Positions 41,065 through 49,758 of a DNA stretch of 64,000 nt are shown piece after piece. Source of the stretch: Spirochaetaceae bacterium (lineage in GTDB: Bacteria > Spirochaetota > Spirochaetia > Treponematales > Rectinemataceae); assembly GCA_025356015.1 (NCBI GenBank), contig JANXYO010000063.1, positions 1 to 64,000 on the forward strand. The letters are read 5' to 3'. The position numbers and the translations under genes were made by a program. The notes under the pieces were generated by a model that saw only the letters and a list, made by a program, of their open reading frames with translations, was not told where the DNA came from and made no database searches. Position 1 is the first letter of the stretch; every line of letters starts with the position of its first letter.

Positions 41065-44000
41065 GATTGCGATAAAGCGGCCCCCGCTGATCATCGTCAT
41101 ATTTTCGGTCCTCGCGATACTCGGCATCTTCTCCTACATGCAGCTCAAGTATGAGCTGCTGCCCGACATCACCCCGCCTTACGTATCGGTGGTGACGGTC
41201 TATCCCGGAGCCGCCCCCCAGGAGGTCGAGGCCTCGGTGACAAAGGTCGTCGAGGACGCCGTCGCCGGGGTGGACAAGGTCAAGAGCGTCAGCTCCTACT
41301 CCTACGAGAACTACTCGGTCGTGCAGATGGAGTTCAACTACGCCGCGGACAAGGCCAAGGCGACCCAGGATGTGCAGAAGAAAGTCAACGAGATAGTCGC
41401 GAGCCTGCCCGCGGCGGCCAAGACTCCCATGGTCTCCGACTTCAGCTTGAGTGACTTCCCGATAATGAGGATCGGCCTCACCTCCGACATGGATCCCCGC
41501 CTCCTCTTCGCGACGGCCAAGGACGTGATCAAGCCCAGGCTCTCGCGCCTGAGCGGGGTCGGCCAGGTCTCCATCGTCGGCGGCGAGGAGCGCGAGATCA
41601 GGGTGAACCTCGACCTCGCGAAGCTGTCGGCACGGGGCATTCCCGTGCCCCTTGTCGTGGCGGCCCTCAAGAGCGCCAATGCCGACCTCCCCGCCGGCAC
41701 CATCCAGGACGCAGACGGCGAGTACCTCGTGAGGCTCTCGGGCAAGTATTCCACCATCGACGAGCTCAAGCAGGTCGGCATAGCGCGGCAGGGCGGCAGC
41801 GAGCTCATCCTCGGGGACTTCGCCGACGTCGAGGACGGTGCGAAGGCCGTGTCCTCGATCGGCAGGATCAACGGCAAGGACGCCCTGGGAATCATGATCC
41901 AGAAGCAGTCGGGCGCAAACGCCGTCGAGGTGAGCAAGTCGGTGCGCAATGAGCTCGCCTCGATCGAGCAGGAGTACTCCGCGAAGAAGCTCGCCTTCGA
42001 CATCGCCGTCGACAGCTCGAACTTCACCCTCGAATCGGCGCGCTCGGTCACCCACGACCTCTTCCTCGCCATTTGCCTCGTCGCACTCGTCATGCTCGCC
42101 TTCCTCCACTCGGTCCGCGGCTCGGTGATGGTCCTCGTGGCCATACCCCTGTCGATCGTCTCGACCTTCATCGGGGCCTGGGCCTTCGGCATGACCTTGA
42201 ACCTCATGACCCTCCTCGCCCTCTCCCTCATCATAGGAATCCTGGTCGACGACTCGATCGTCGTCCTCGAGAACATCTACCGCCACATGGAGATGGGCAA
42301 GCCCCGCAGGCTGGCCGCCCTGGACGGGCGCAACGAGATCGGCTTCTCTGCCCTCTCGATCACGATGGTCGACATCGTCGTCTTCCTTCCCCTCTCGCTG
42401 ATCTCGGGCATGATCGGGAGCCTGGTGCGCCAGTACTCCCTCATCGTCGTCATCGCGACCCTCATGAGCCTTTTCGTGTCCTTCACCGTCACGCCCATGC
42501 TCGCCTCACGCTTCGCGAAGGTCGGCGAGACCAAGGGCAAGCACCCCTTGGCCTTCTTCAGCCACGCCTTCGAGGCCGGCTTCTCGAGGCTCGTCGCCTT
42601 CTACGAGCGGGTCCTCGGCTGGAGCCTCGCGCACAAGGCACGCACCATCATCGGCACCTTCGCCCTCTTCGTGGGCTCGATGGCCCTCCTGGGCCTGGGC
42701 ATTGTCTCCTCGGAGTTCGTCCCTCCCCTCGACAAGGGCGAGATCCAGGTCCAGCTGACAGCCCCCCGGCGCACCAATATCCTCGAGATGAACGCCTACA
42801 CCCTGACTGCAGAAAAGGGAATCTACGCGATACCCGAGGTCTCCAAGGTCTTCACCACAGTCGGCCAGACGGGTGGCGGGCAGTGGGGCATCGGGGGCGG
42901 ATCGAACACCGCCGAGATCAACGTCACCCTCGTGCCCGCCCAGGAGCGCAAGCGCTCGGCGACCGTGGTGAGCGAGGACATAAAGAGGGTCGTCAAGACC
43001 ATCCCCGGCATGCAGGTCAACACCTCGCCCATCGGCATCTTCGGCTCGGGCGACAGCTACTCCCTGGGCATGATCGTCAAGGGCGTGGACAGGGCCAAGG
43101 TCCAGGAGGCGGCGAACCAGATCGAGGCCGCCATGAGGCGGGTCCAGGGCACGGGAGAGGTGAAGATCTCGGCCGGAGAGGCCCAGCCCATCGTCAACGT
43201 CCGCATCGACCGAAGGCGCATGTCCGAGCTCGGCCTCTCCACCGACGGAGTGGGCGCCCAGCTCAGCATAGCCCTCACCGGCTACGAGGACCTCAAGCTC
43301 CGCGACGGCAGCGCCGAGTACCCGATGCGCATCATCGCTGACAAGTCCCAGCGCGACTCGACCTCGGGCATCGGGCGAATGAAATTCCTCACCGCCTCGG
43401 GCCAGGAGGCCGAACTTGTCCAGTTCGCCCAGATCACGCCAACCCTCGGCCCCTCGATGCTGCAGCGCGAGGACAGGCTCCCTGCCGTCATCGTCCTGTC
43501 GCAGGCGGTGGGCCGCCCCTCGGGCGACATCGCCGCCGACATCAAGAAGGAGCTCAAGAAGGTAAAGTTCGACCCGGGAGTCTTCGTCCGCGAGGTGGGC
43601 GACGCCCAGATGCAGACCGAGGCCTTCTCGAGCCTGGGCCTGGCGATCATGGCGGCCATCCTCTTCGTCTACCTCATCATGGTCGCACTGTACAACTCCT
43701 TCATCTATCCCTTCATCGTCCTTTTCTCGATCCCCGTGGCCATCGTCGGTGCCCTCCTGGCCCTCGCGATCACCGCGAAGACCCTCAACATCTTCTCGAT
43801 CCTCGGCATCATCATGCTTATAGGCCTCGTGGGCAAGAATGCCATCCTCCTCGTCGACCGCGCGAACCGCAACAGGCAGGACGGCATGGCCCTCATCCCC
43901 TCACTCATCGAGGCGGGCAAGACGAGGCTGCGGCCAATCCTCATGACCACCATGTCGATGATCTGCGGCATGTCCCCGATCGCCCTCGCGACCACAGGCG

Positions 44001-44203
44001 GCGGGGCCGAGTTCAAGTCCAGCCTCGGCGTCGTCCTCATCGGCGGCCTCGCTTCGTCGCTCTTCCTCACCCTCCTCCTCGTGCCGGTCGTCTACGCGAT
44101 CGTCGAGAAGCTCAAGCTGAGGGTGCTTGGCCTGGGCAGGACGAGGAAGCTCGTTATGGACGAGGGGAGCCTGCCTGCCACCGGCGGCGGCAGCAACGAA
44201 TAG
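41051..44203 (+). CDS. RND efflux pump, AcrB/HAE1-type inner-membrane transporter
   Basis: This is a 1050-residue proton-driven efflux pump with the twelve-helix duplicated RND topology and two large periplasmic loops. The proton-relay residues are visible: paired Asp in IIGILVDDSIVVLENIYRH (TM4) and Lys in GLVGKNAILLVDRANR (TM10). It opens with MTLTEIAIKRPPLIIVIFSV, standard for the family. The ATG at 41051 has a GGGAGG site and overlaps the adaptor gene. Substrates are likely drugs, detergents or envelope lipids; no TetR-type regulator is adjacent. Confidence 0.94.
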   Translation: MTLTEIAIKRPPLIIVIFSVLAILGIFSYMQLKYELLPDITPPYVSVVTVYPGAAPQEVEASVTKVVEDAVAGVDKVKSVSSYSYENYSVVQMEFNYAADKAKATQDVQKKVNEIVASLPAAAKTPMVSDFSLSDFPIMRIGLTSDMDPRLLFATAKDVIKPRLSRLSGVGQVSIVGGEEREIRVNLDLAKLSARGIPVPLVVAALKSANADLPAGTIQDADGEYLVRLSGKYSTIDELKQVGIARQGGSELILGDFADVEDGAKAVSSIGRINGKDALGIMIQKQSGANAVEVSKSVRNELASIEQEYSAKKLAFDIAVDSSNFTLESARSVTHDLFLAICLVALVMLAFLHSVRGSVMVLVAIPLSIVSTFIGAWAFGMTLNLMTLLALSLIIGILVDDSIVVLENIYRHMEMGKPRRLAALDGRNEIGFSALSITMVDIVVFLPLSLISGMIGSLVRQYSLIVVIATLMSLFVSFTVTPMLASRFAKVGETKGKHPLAFFSHAFEAGFSRLVAFYERVLGWSLAHKARTIIGTFALFVGSMALLGLGIVSSEFVPPLDKGEIQVQLTAPRRTNILEMNAYTLTAEKGIYAIPEVSKVFTTVGQTGGGQWGIGGGSNTAEINVTLVPAQERKRSATVVSEDIKRVVKTIPGMQVNTSPIGIFGSGDSYSLGMIVKGVDRAKVQEAANQIEAAMRRVQGTGEVKISAGEAQPIVNVRIDRRRMSELGLSTDGVGAQLSIALTGYEDLKLRDGSAEYPMRIIADKSQRDSTSGIGRMKFLTASGQEAELVQFAQITPTLGPSMLQREDRLPAVIVLSQAVGRPSGDIAADIKKELKKVKFDPGVFVREVGDAQMQTEAFSSLGLAIMAAILFVYLIMVALYNSFIYPFIVLFSIPVAIVGALLALAITAKTLNIFSILGIIMLIGLVGKNAILLVDRANRNRQDGMALIPSLIEAGKTRLRPILMTTMSMICGMSPIALATTGGGAEFKSSLGVVLIGGLASSLFLTLLLVPVVYAIVEKLKLRVLGLGRTRKLVMDEGSLPATGGGSNE

Positions 44204-44240
44204 TCAGCCAAAGCCGCAGAGGCGCACATCGCGCGCAGTG

Positions 44241-44274
44241 AGCCGCGTCCGGCATTGACCGGCCGCGGCTTTTT
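44241..44274 (+). terminator. Rho-independent terminator after the RND pump gene
   Basis: AGCCGCG(T)CCGG pairs with CCGG(C)CGCGGCT around CATTGA and is followed by TTTTT. A half-copy of the dispersed repeat arm (CCGCAGAGGCGC) lies between the stop and this stem at 44214-44225. Confidence 0.8.
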
Positions 44275-44311
44275 CATTCCTTCACCAATGGGGTCGAGGG
44301 GAATCACACCG

Positions 44312-44703
44312 CTAGTCAGCGCCGGCGCTCTGGGCGAGCCTGAAAACCGGCATCCGAATAGTAGGCGAAATCCAGTTTCATGCCAAAGTGCTCATTCAGG
44401 TATTCAGTGAGAGCGTTGCACCAGACAATCGCATCGCTCCAGGAAATATTTGTCACGGGATCATCGGCGTCGTGCTCATGAGCCTTTGAGGTGAGAATTC
44501 CGCCCATGGAACCCGGGTCCTTGTCGCCATATCCCGACGGAAACTGATAGTTACTTCCCGGCTCAAGTATCTGGATGCGTGAGACTGGTAACCGATCCTA
44601 TCATATTTTTGTCTTCATTCCTGCCTTGCGAATCCCCTGCGGCCAGAATTCCGACCATAAGCAGGCTCAGCATTGCTCTCAGGATCAGCGCATTCTTCAT
44701 CAT
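44312..44703 (-). pseudogene. Relic of a secreted SUMF1/formylglycine-generating-enzyme-like protein
   Basis: A good GGAGG site and ATG (44703) open a signal peptide (MMKNALILRAMLSLLMVGIL). The frame then breaks near 44600. The next frame reads LPVSRIQILEPGSNYQFPSG, PVTNISWSDAIVWCNALTEY and LDFAYYSDAGFQ; ISWSDAIVWCNALTE is a SUMF1-domain hallmark. Another frame ends the piece with VFRLAQSAGAD and a stop at 44312, which resembles the usual GFRLAR-type C-terminus. The core of the domain is missing. So start signal, N-terminal part and C-terminal end survive, with a frameshift and a large internal deletion. Confidence 0.7.
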
Positions 44704-44745
44704 GTCCTCCAAATCCTAGTCTTTTCGTTCCGGCCCGACCGGCAC

Positions 44746-45564
44746 CTAAACCTTGGTCTCCCACCAGTCCAGGCCATACTGGTGCTCGGTGGGCCTGAAG
44801 CCAAGGCTCTCGTAGATCCTCGCGGCGAAGTAGTCCTCATCGGCGACCATGACAAGCCTCTCGATGCCCATGGTCATCAGCGCGAAGACGCTGGTCTCAT
44901 AGACCAGGGCCCTGCAGATGCCCTTGTTGCGGTGCTCCCTGTTAGTCACCACATTCTGGAAACGGCCGACCGTCCCGTCACGGAATATTCCCAGGCTGGC
45001 CACGAGGCTGCCGTCGAGGAAGGCCCCGAACCATTTTCCCAGACCTGCCAGGCTCATGTCCCGGTAGCCTTGCATCTTCAGCCTCATGAATTCGCAATAG
45101 CTCCAGTACTCGTGGCCAGGACCCCGGCACTCGATCTGGCCCCGGGTCGCCTCTTCCCATTCCCGGTCCTCGACCAGCTCCCTGACCACGACAGTCTGGC
45201 CGCTCTTCGCTGGCTTGACCACGGCTTCTGCCGTCAGGACCAAGGACCGGTTCAGGTTGAAGCCGGCCTCGAGGAATTCCTCGACCTCGCCCGCTTCCTC
45301 GCCGCAGAGATCCCAGCCAAAGGCATAGTGCCCGGCCTTGATCCTCTTCCCAAGCTCCTCGTCGAACAGGTCCTTCCACCTGGCCAGGTCGCCACGCCTC
45401 GGCCCATCGTCGAAGAGGATATAGTTCCCCCAGTGATAGCCAGGGTTAGATTCCGTGAGGATCACGGTATAGGCCCCGCGCTCCAGCACGGTGCCGCCAA
45501 ACCTCGCGAAAACCAGGTCGGTGCGATAAGCCAAGGACCTGACTCTCTCTTCATGCCCAGGCAC
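44746..45564 (-). CDS. GNAT-family N-acetyltransferase
   Basis: This is a 272-residue protein with the acetyl-CoA-binding GNAT domain in the C-terminal half. Its P-loop region reads VVTNREHRNKGICRALVYET, followed by MVADEDYFAARIYESLGFRP. The N-terminal half resembles a degenerate second GNAT domain (YHWGNYILFDDGPRRGDL). Substrate is unknown. It overlaps the PhzF-family gene by 14 bases and lies downstream of it in a DinB-PhzF-GNAT run. Confidence 0.85.
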   Translation of the reverse strand: MPGHEERVRSLAYRTDLVFARFGGTVLERGAYTVILTESNPGYHWGNYILFDDGPRRGDLARWKDLFDEELGKRIKAGHYAFGWDLCGEEAGEVEEFLEAGFNLNRSLVLTAEAVVKPAKSGQTVVVRELVEDREWEEATRGQIECRGPGHEYWSYCEFMRLKMQGYRDMSLAGLGKWFGAFLDGSLVASLGIFRDGTVGRFQNVVTNREHRNKGICRALVYETSVFALMTMGIERLVMVADEDYFAARIYESLGFRPTEHQYGLDWWETKV

Positions 45565-46486
45565 CCTGCCCCTCCTCCAAGCTTTCCGCTATGCCTATGG
45601 TCGTCTTGAAGGCGATGCGGGCCCTGCCGCTGATCTTCACGAGCCGCGCGTCCGTCTCGTCGCTGAAGACATGGACCTTCATGTAACCCTTCCTGCCCAT
45701 CGCCTCGCCCTGGGTTATCTCGAAGCTGAAGCCGTCCCTGCGCTTCTCGATGATCCCGTAGTGCGTCAGGTAGGCACCAAGGGGACCATTCGCGTTCCCG
45801 GTGACGGGGTCTTCGCTTATGCCGTTCGCCGGGGCGAACATCCTCCCGCTCGCAAGGATCCCGGGCTCCTCGGTGTCGAAGGTGAAACAGTAGTGGCCAT
45901 TGCAGCCGATCGCGGAGCTCAGGGCCTTGAGAACCGATTCGTCAGGCTTGAGCGAGTCTAGGGTCGCCTTGCGCTTGAGGGGGATCATCACCTTCGAGTG
46001 CCCCGTGGAGACGATCTGGACGGGCAGCCTCGGGTCAAGGTCCCCGGCCCCGATGCCCAGACCCTCGAGGAGGACGTTCTTCCGCTCTCCTTCAAGGATC
46101 GCCCCGTACTCTATCCCCGCCTGGGTCATCAGGATCCTTCGGTCCTGGTCTTCGCTCAGTATCTCAACCGGGAGGATGCCGGCCTTGGTCTTCTGCCGTA
46201 TGATACCTTCGGTGATGCCATGCTCCCTTGCGTACACGTAGTGTGCCGCGATCGTCGCGTGCCCGCAGATAGGCACCTCCCTCGTCGGAGTGAAGAACCT
46301 CACCTCGATGTCGTAGTCCTCTGTCCCCTTGTTGATGATGAAGGCGGTCTCCGACTTGTTCATCTCGCGGGCGATCTGCTGCATCTGTCTCTCATCGAGG
46401 CCATCGGCGTTCACCACAACCCCTGCGGGGTTGCCCATGAACAGGGTAGTGGTGAAGGAGTCGACCTGGTAGACCGTCAAGTCCAT
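45551..46486 (-). CDS. PhzF-family isomerase/epimerase-like protein
   Basis: This 311-residue protein has the PhzF/diaminopimelate-epimerase fold: MDLTVYQVDSFTTTLFMGNP, the catalytic Glu in MNKSETAFI (residue 46), TREVPICGHATIAAHYV and the second-half GNANGPLGAYL. Family members isomerise small acids; the function outside phenazine synthesis is mostly unknown. The start at 46486 has a GGGAG site; the frame to 46663 is a shadow. It follows the DinB gene by 11 bases. Confidence 0.9.
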   Translation of the reverse strand: MDLTVYQVDSFTTTLFMGNPAGVVVNADGLDERQMQQIAREMNKSETAFIINKGTEDYDIEVRFFTPTREVPICGHATIAAHYVYAREHGITEGIIRQKTKAGILPVEILSEDQDRRILMTQAGIEYGAILEGERKNVLLEGLGIGAGDLDPRLPVQIVSTGHSKVMIPLKRKATLDSLKPDESVLKALSSAIGCNGHYCFTFDTEEPGILASGRMFAPANGISEDPVTGNANGPLGAYLTHYGIIEKRRDGFSFEITQGEAMGRKGYMKVHVFSDETDARLVKISGRARIAFKTTIGIAESLEEGQGAWA

Positions 46487-46497
46487 GCGAAGCTCCC

Positions 46498-46971
46498 CTA
46501 GAATTCCTTGAGCTGTCTGATGGCGCCAAGATGATAGGCGCAATGCGCGATGATTGCGATGGAGCCACCGAAATAGTCTTCGTTCCCCCATGTTTCTACT
46601 CCGTCTATGAAGTCCATGAGGAGGGCGTACTCGTCCTTCAGCGCGTCCCTGAGCCCGGCCCACTCAGCCTCGTTCACTTCCCCGATTACCCAGCTGTCAT
46701 CCCAGTCTGTCTTGCCTGTCCTCTTGCCCGTGATGTATTCCTCGAGCACCACGATATAGAAACGCGTGTGATAGACATGGCCCGCGATGGTTTCCTTCAG
46801 CCCTGGGAAGCGCTTGGACGCGAGGACATGATCGATGCCTGCCAGCGTCTCCAGCAGGGAGGTACCCTTGTCGGTGTAGGCCCCATGGTGGCTGGCAAAG
46901 GTCTCTTCCAGGAGCGTGCGTATTTCCCTGCGGATCATGTCTGAATCTTTCTTGTCCACACTTCCTCCCAT
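46498..46971 (-). CDS. DinB-family protein
   Basis: This is a 157-residue four-helix protein of the DinB/YfiT superfamily. Its histidine pattern suits a divalent metal or thiol-transferase site: ETIAGHVYHTRFYIVVLEEY near residue 50 and IIAHCAYHLGAIRQLKEF at the end. Such proteins are often bacillithiol- or mycothiol-dependent transferases or of unknown role. The start is uncertain: ATG at 46971 (weak site), GTG at 46959 or ATG at 46938. It begins the DinB-PhzF-GNAT operon. Confidence 0.8.
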   Translation of the reverse strand: MGGSVDKKDSDMIRREIRTLLEETFASHHGAYTDKGTSLLETLAGIDHVLASKRFPGLKETIAGHVYHTRFYIVVLEEYITGKRTGKTDWDDSWVIGEVNEAEWAGLRDALKDEYALLMDFIDGVETWGNEDYFGGSIAIIAHCAYHLGAIRQLKEF

Positions 46972-47150
46972 GAGGCCACAGCTTACTTTCCCGTGCTCCG
47001 GAAATACAGGCCCCCCGCCCATGCCTCCGGCATCGTCCTGCCGGCCCTGGAAAAGGGCCGATCGATCCACGAGTATGGAAAATCTGGAGATTTTGACGAT
47101 TCTTTGGCGAACCATGTTTTGTTTTCTTATCAACAATATTTCTTGCCATT

Positions 47151-47193
47151 AAGTGTTTTTAACACTTGCAGCCCCGGCATTCGGGTTTATACT
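47151..47193 (+). promoter_or_regulatory. Promoter with overlapping dyad operator for the polyol operon
   Basis: AAGTGTT, TTT and AACACTT (47151-47167) form a perfect 7-bp inverted repeat. It overlaps a -35-like TTGCAG (47166-47171) that is 16 bases from TATACT (47188-47193). A repressor bound here would block the promoter for the dehydrogenase and ABC transporter genes. No regulator gene is adjacent. Confidence 0.65.
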
Positions 47194-47214
47194 GAGCCTA
47201 CCATGGAAGGCACG

Positions 47215-48261
47215 ATGCGTGGAGCGGTGCTGCCAGGTGACAGCAGCGTCGCGTTCAAGGACTTCAGGATTCCCAAGCCAGGCCACGGCCAGGTAATCGT
47301 CAGGACCAAGGCCTCCACAATCTGCGGCTCCGACATCAGGGCAATCTACCGCGAGCACCTAGGCAAGGGCCCCGAGGGCTACCAAGGCGTCATAGCGGGG
47401 CACGAGCCCGCAGGCCTGGTGGTGGAAGCCGGGCCCGGCCTCAGGCGCTTCAAGGTCGGGGACAGGGTCATCATCTACCACATCTCCGGCTGCGGCGTCT
47501 GCCATGACTGCCGGATGGGTTACATGATCTCCTGCTCAAGCCCCCTCCGAGCCGCCTACGGCTGGCAGCGAGACGGCGGCATGGCCCCCTACATCCTCGC
47601 CGACGAGAAGGACCTGGTCCTCCTCCCGGACTCCCTCAGCTTCACCGACGGGGCACAGGTGGCCTGCGGCTTCGGCACAGTCTACGAGGCCCTGGAAAAG
47701 ATCGGGGTCTGCGGAGACGACGCTGTCCTCGTGGTGGGCCTGGGTCCGGTGGGTCTCGCGACCCTCATGCTCGCCAAGTCCATGGGCGCCCAATTCCTCG
47801 TCGGCATCGAGGTGCAGAAGGAGCGCGTCGAACTCGCCGTGCGCCTTGGCCTGGCCCAGCACGTCATCGAGCCGGGCCCCTCATCCCTCGACAAGCTGAG
47901 GCGGCTCACCGGGGGCCGAGGCTTCGAGCGCAGCATCGACTGCTCGGCCAATGCCGAGGGCCGCGCCCTGGCCATCAGGGCCACGCGGCAGTGGGGCAAG
48001 ATCGCCCTGGTCGGAGAAGGGGGGAGCGTCTCTTTCGACCCGAGCCCCGACCTCATCCACGACCAGAAGACAATCTACGGTTCCTGGGTGACCTCGATCT
48101 GGCGGATGGAAGACCTCGTGGAGCGCCTGATTCGCTGGGGTCTCCATCCAGAGGACCTGGTAAGCCACCGCTTCCCGCTCGAGAGGGCCGACGAGGCCTA
48201 CCGCCTCATGGCATCGGGCGCCTGCGGCAAGGTCTCGGTCTCCTTTGACGAGGAGCTGTAG
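47215..48261 (+). CDS. Zinc-dependent medium-chain alcohol/polyol dehydrogenase
   Basis: This 348-residue enzyme has the catalytic-zinc region TICGSDIRA and IAGHEPAGLV, a structural zinc lobe (GCGVCHDCRMGYMISC) and the NAD-binding Rossmann motif VVGLGPVGLATLML near residue 175. All residues needed for activity are present. It would oxidise a sugar alcohol or threonine-like alcohol. I use the ATG at 47215 (GGAAGG just upstream); an in-frame ATG at 47203 is possible. It is the first gene of the operon that continues with an ABC importer, an SDR and a second dehydrogenase. Confidence 0.9.
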   Translation: MRGAVLPGDSSVAFKDFRIPKPGHGQVIVRTKASTICGSDIRAIYREHLGKGPEGYQGVIAGHEPAGLVVEAGPGLRRFKVGDRVIIYHISGCGVCHDCRMGYMISCSSPLRAAYGWQRDGGMAPYILADEKDLVLLPDSLSFTDGAQVACGFGTVYEALEKIGVCGDDAVLVVGLGPVGLATLMLAKSMGAQFLVGIEVQKERVELAVRLGLAQHVIEPGPSSLDKLRRLTGGRGFERSIDCSANAEGRALAIRATRQWGKIALVGEGGSVSFDPSPDLIHDQKTIYGSWVTSIWRMEDLVERLIRWGLHPEDLVSHRFPLERADEAYRLMASGACGKVSVSFDEEL

Positions 48262-48335
48262 GTAGTTCCCGAGGCTTCGGTATCCCACGGCTCACGGATT
48301 GGCCGTGAAGCCGGAAAAGCATACTAGGAGGAACT

Positions 48336-49676
48336 ATGAAGAAGTTCTCGACTCTCGTAGCCCTGCTGTGTGTCTTGCTCTTCCTGGCGGTAGGCCAGGT
48401 CTTCGCCCAGACGATCAACATAGCCCTGGCGAACAACCCGATCTCCCAGGCCCTGGCGAAGTTCGCGGCCGACTACTACAAGGCGCCGGGGGTCACTGTC
48501 AACATCGCCGTCCTGCCCGAGAACGACCTGCGCCAGAAGCTCACCACGGAAGCCTCAATGGGCGGCACAACCTACGACATGTTCTACTTCGGCCCCTACG
48601 AGGCCTCCAACTGGGCACGCAATGGCTGGCTCGAGGACCTCGAGCCCTATTTCAAGGCCCTGCCAGCCGACAAGGCCGCCTGGTACGACCGCGGCGATCT
48701 CATCAAGGGCATGGTCGGCTCGGTCTCCCTCAAGGGCGACGCCTACGCCATCCCCTTCTATGGCGAGAGTTCATTCATCATGTACAACAAGGCTCTCTTC
48801 GCCGCCAAGGGCCTCAAGATGCCCGACGAGCCCACCTGGGACCAGATCTACGACCTCGCCAGGAAGATCAACGACCCGGCCAAGGACATCGTCGGAATGA
48901 CCATGCGCGGAGCCCCGGGCTGGGGCATGAGCGGTGCCCCCTTCGTCACCATCGTCAACGCCTTCGGCGGGCGCTTCTACGACATGAACTGGAACGCCAC
49001 GGTCAACACCCCCGAGCAGCGCGGCGCCTGGCAGATGTACAAGAAGATCCTGCGCGACGCGGGGCAGAAGGACATCCTCTCCTACACCTACAACGAGTGC
49101 ATCGCCCTCATGCAGTCCGGCAAGTGCGGGATCTACTACGACGCCACCTCGATCGCCCCTCCCCTCGAGTCCGAGGGTTCGGCTGTGAGGGGCAAGGTCG
49201 GCTACGTCATGCCGCCGCACCAGAAGATGCAGACCAACACGGCCTGGCTTTGGAACTGGTCCATGGGCATCAACCCCAAGAGCTCCCCTGACAAGAAGCA
49301 GGCAGTCTTCGACTTCATGCTCTGGGCCACCTCGAAGGACTACATCAAGCTGACGGTCGACAAGGACCCCACCGGCTCCTCGACCCCACCGGCCAACCGC
49401 TCCTCGACCTACAAACTCGCCGCCTACAAGTCGGCGCCCTACGCGGCGATGACCCTCAAGACCCTCGAGTCTACCGACTTCACCCACCCCACCCTGCAGC
49501 CCGTCCCCTACGTGGGCCTGCAGTACATCGCCATACCCGAGTTCGCCGACGCCGGCACCAAGATGACCCAGTACCTGGCCGACTACGTGGTGGACAAGAT
49601 CAGCCTGGACGAGGCCTTGAAGCGCACCAACGACCTCTTCAACCAGGTCGCGATCGACGGTGGCTACAGGAAGTAG
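48336..49676 (+). CDS. Sugar/polyol ABC transporter substrate-binding protein (family 1)
   Basis: This 446-residue exported binding protein has a signal peptide (MKKFSTLVALLCVLLFLAVG, cleavage near FAQ). Its mature domain is of the maltose/glycerol-3-phosphate binder class: TYDMFYFGPYEASNWARNGW, YAIPFYGESSFIMYNKALF and ALMQSGKCGIYYDATS. The last is the usual ALM..GK.A.. motif. It is preceded by GGAGGA and a hairpin at 48289-48313. The permease genes follow. The ligand is probably a polyol or rare sugar, inferred from the enzymes in the operon. Confidence 0.92.
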   Translation: MKKFSTLVALLCVLLFLAVGQVFAQTINIALANNPISQALAKFAADYYKAPGVTVNIAVLPENDLRQKLTTEASMGGTTYDMFYFGPYEASNWARNGWLEDLEPYFKALPADKAAWYDRGDLIKGMVGSVSLKGDAYAIPFYGESSFIMYNKALFAAKGLKMPDEPTWDQIYDLARKINDPAKDIVGMTMRGAPGWGMSGAPFVTIVNAFGGRFYDMNWNATVNTPEQRGAWQMYKKILRDAGQKDILSYTYNECIALMQSGKCGIYYDATSIAPPLESEGSAVRGKVGYVMPPHQKMQTNTAWLWNWSMGINPKSSPDKKQAVFDFMLWATSKDYIKLTVDKDPTGSSTPPANRSSTYKLAAYKSAPYAAMTLKTLESTDFTHPTLQPVPYVGLQYIAIPEFADAGTKMTQYLADYVVDKISLDEALKRTNDLFNQVAIDGGYRK

Positions 49677-49706
49677 GATTGCACACACCAGATCCGACAG
49701 GCAATG

Positions 49707-49734
49707 GGAAGCCGCCCCGCCAGGGGCGGCTTCC
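49707..49734. promoter_or_regulatory. Perfect 12-bp hairpin between binding-protein and permease genes
   Basis: GGAAGCCGCCCC and GGGGCGGCTTCC pair perfectly around GCCA, 30 bases after the binding-protein stop and 24 bases before the permease start. There is no T-run. It probably stops 3' exonucleases and raises binding-protein message over permease message, as in mal and other transporter operons (inference). Confidence 0.7.
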
Positions 49735-49758
49735 ATCGGCACCGAAATGGAGACCAAC

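Noticed and set aside
40919-42286. 455-codon frame antisense to the RND pump and adaptor genes
   Set aside because: Same shadow composition (many His, Asp, Glu, Gly) and no motif; both sense genes are strongly supported.
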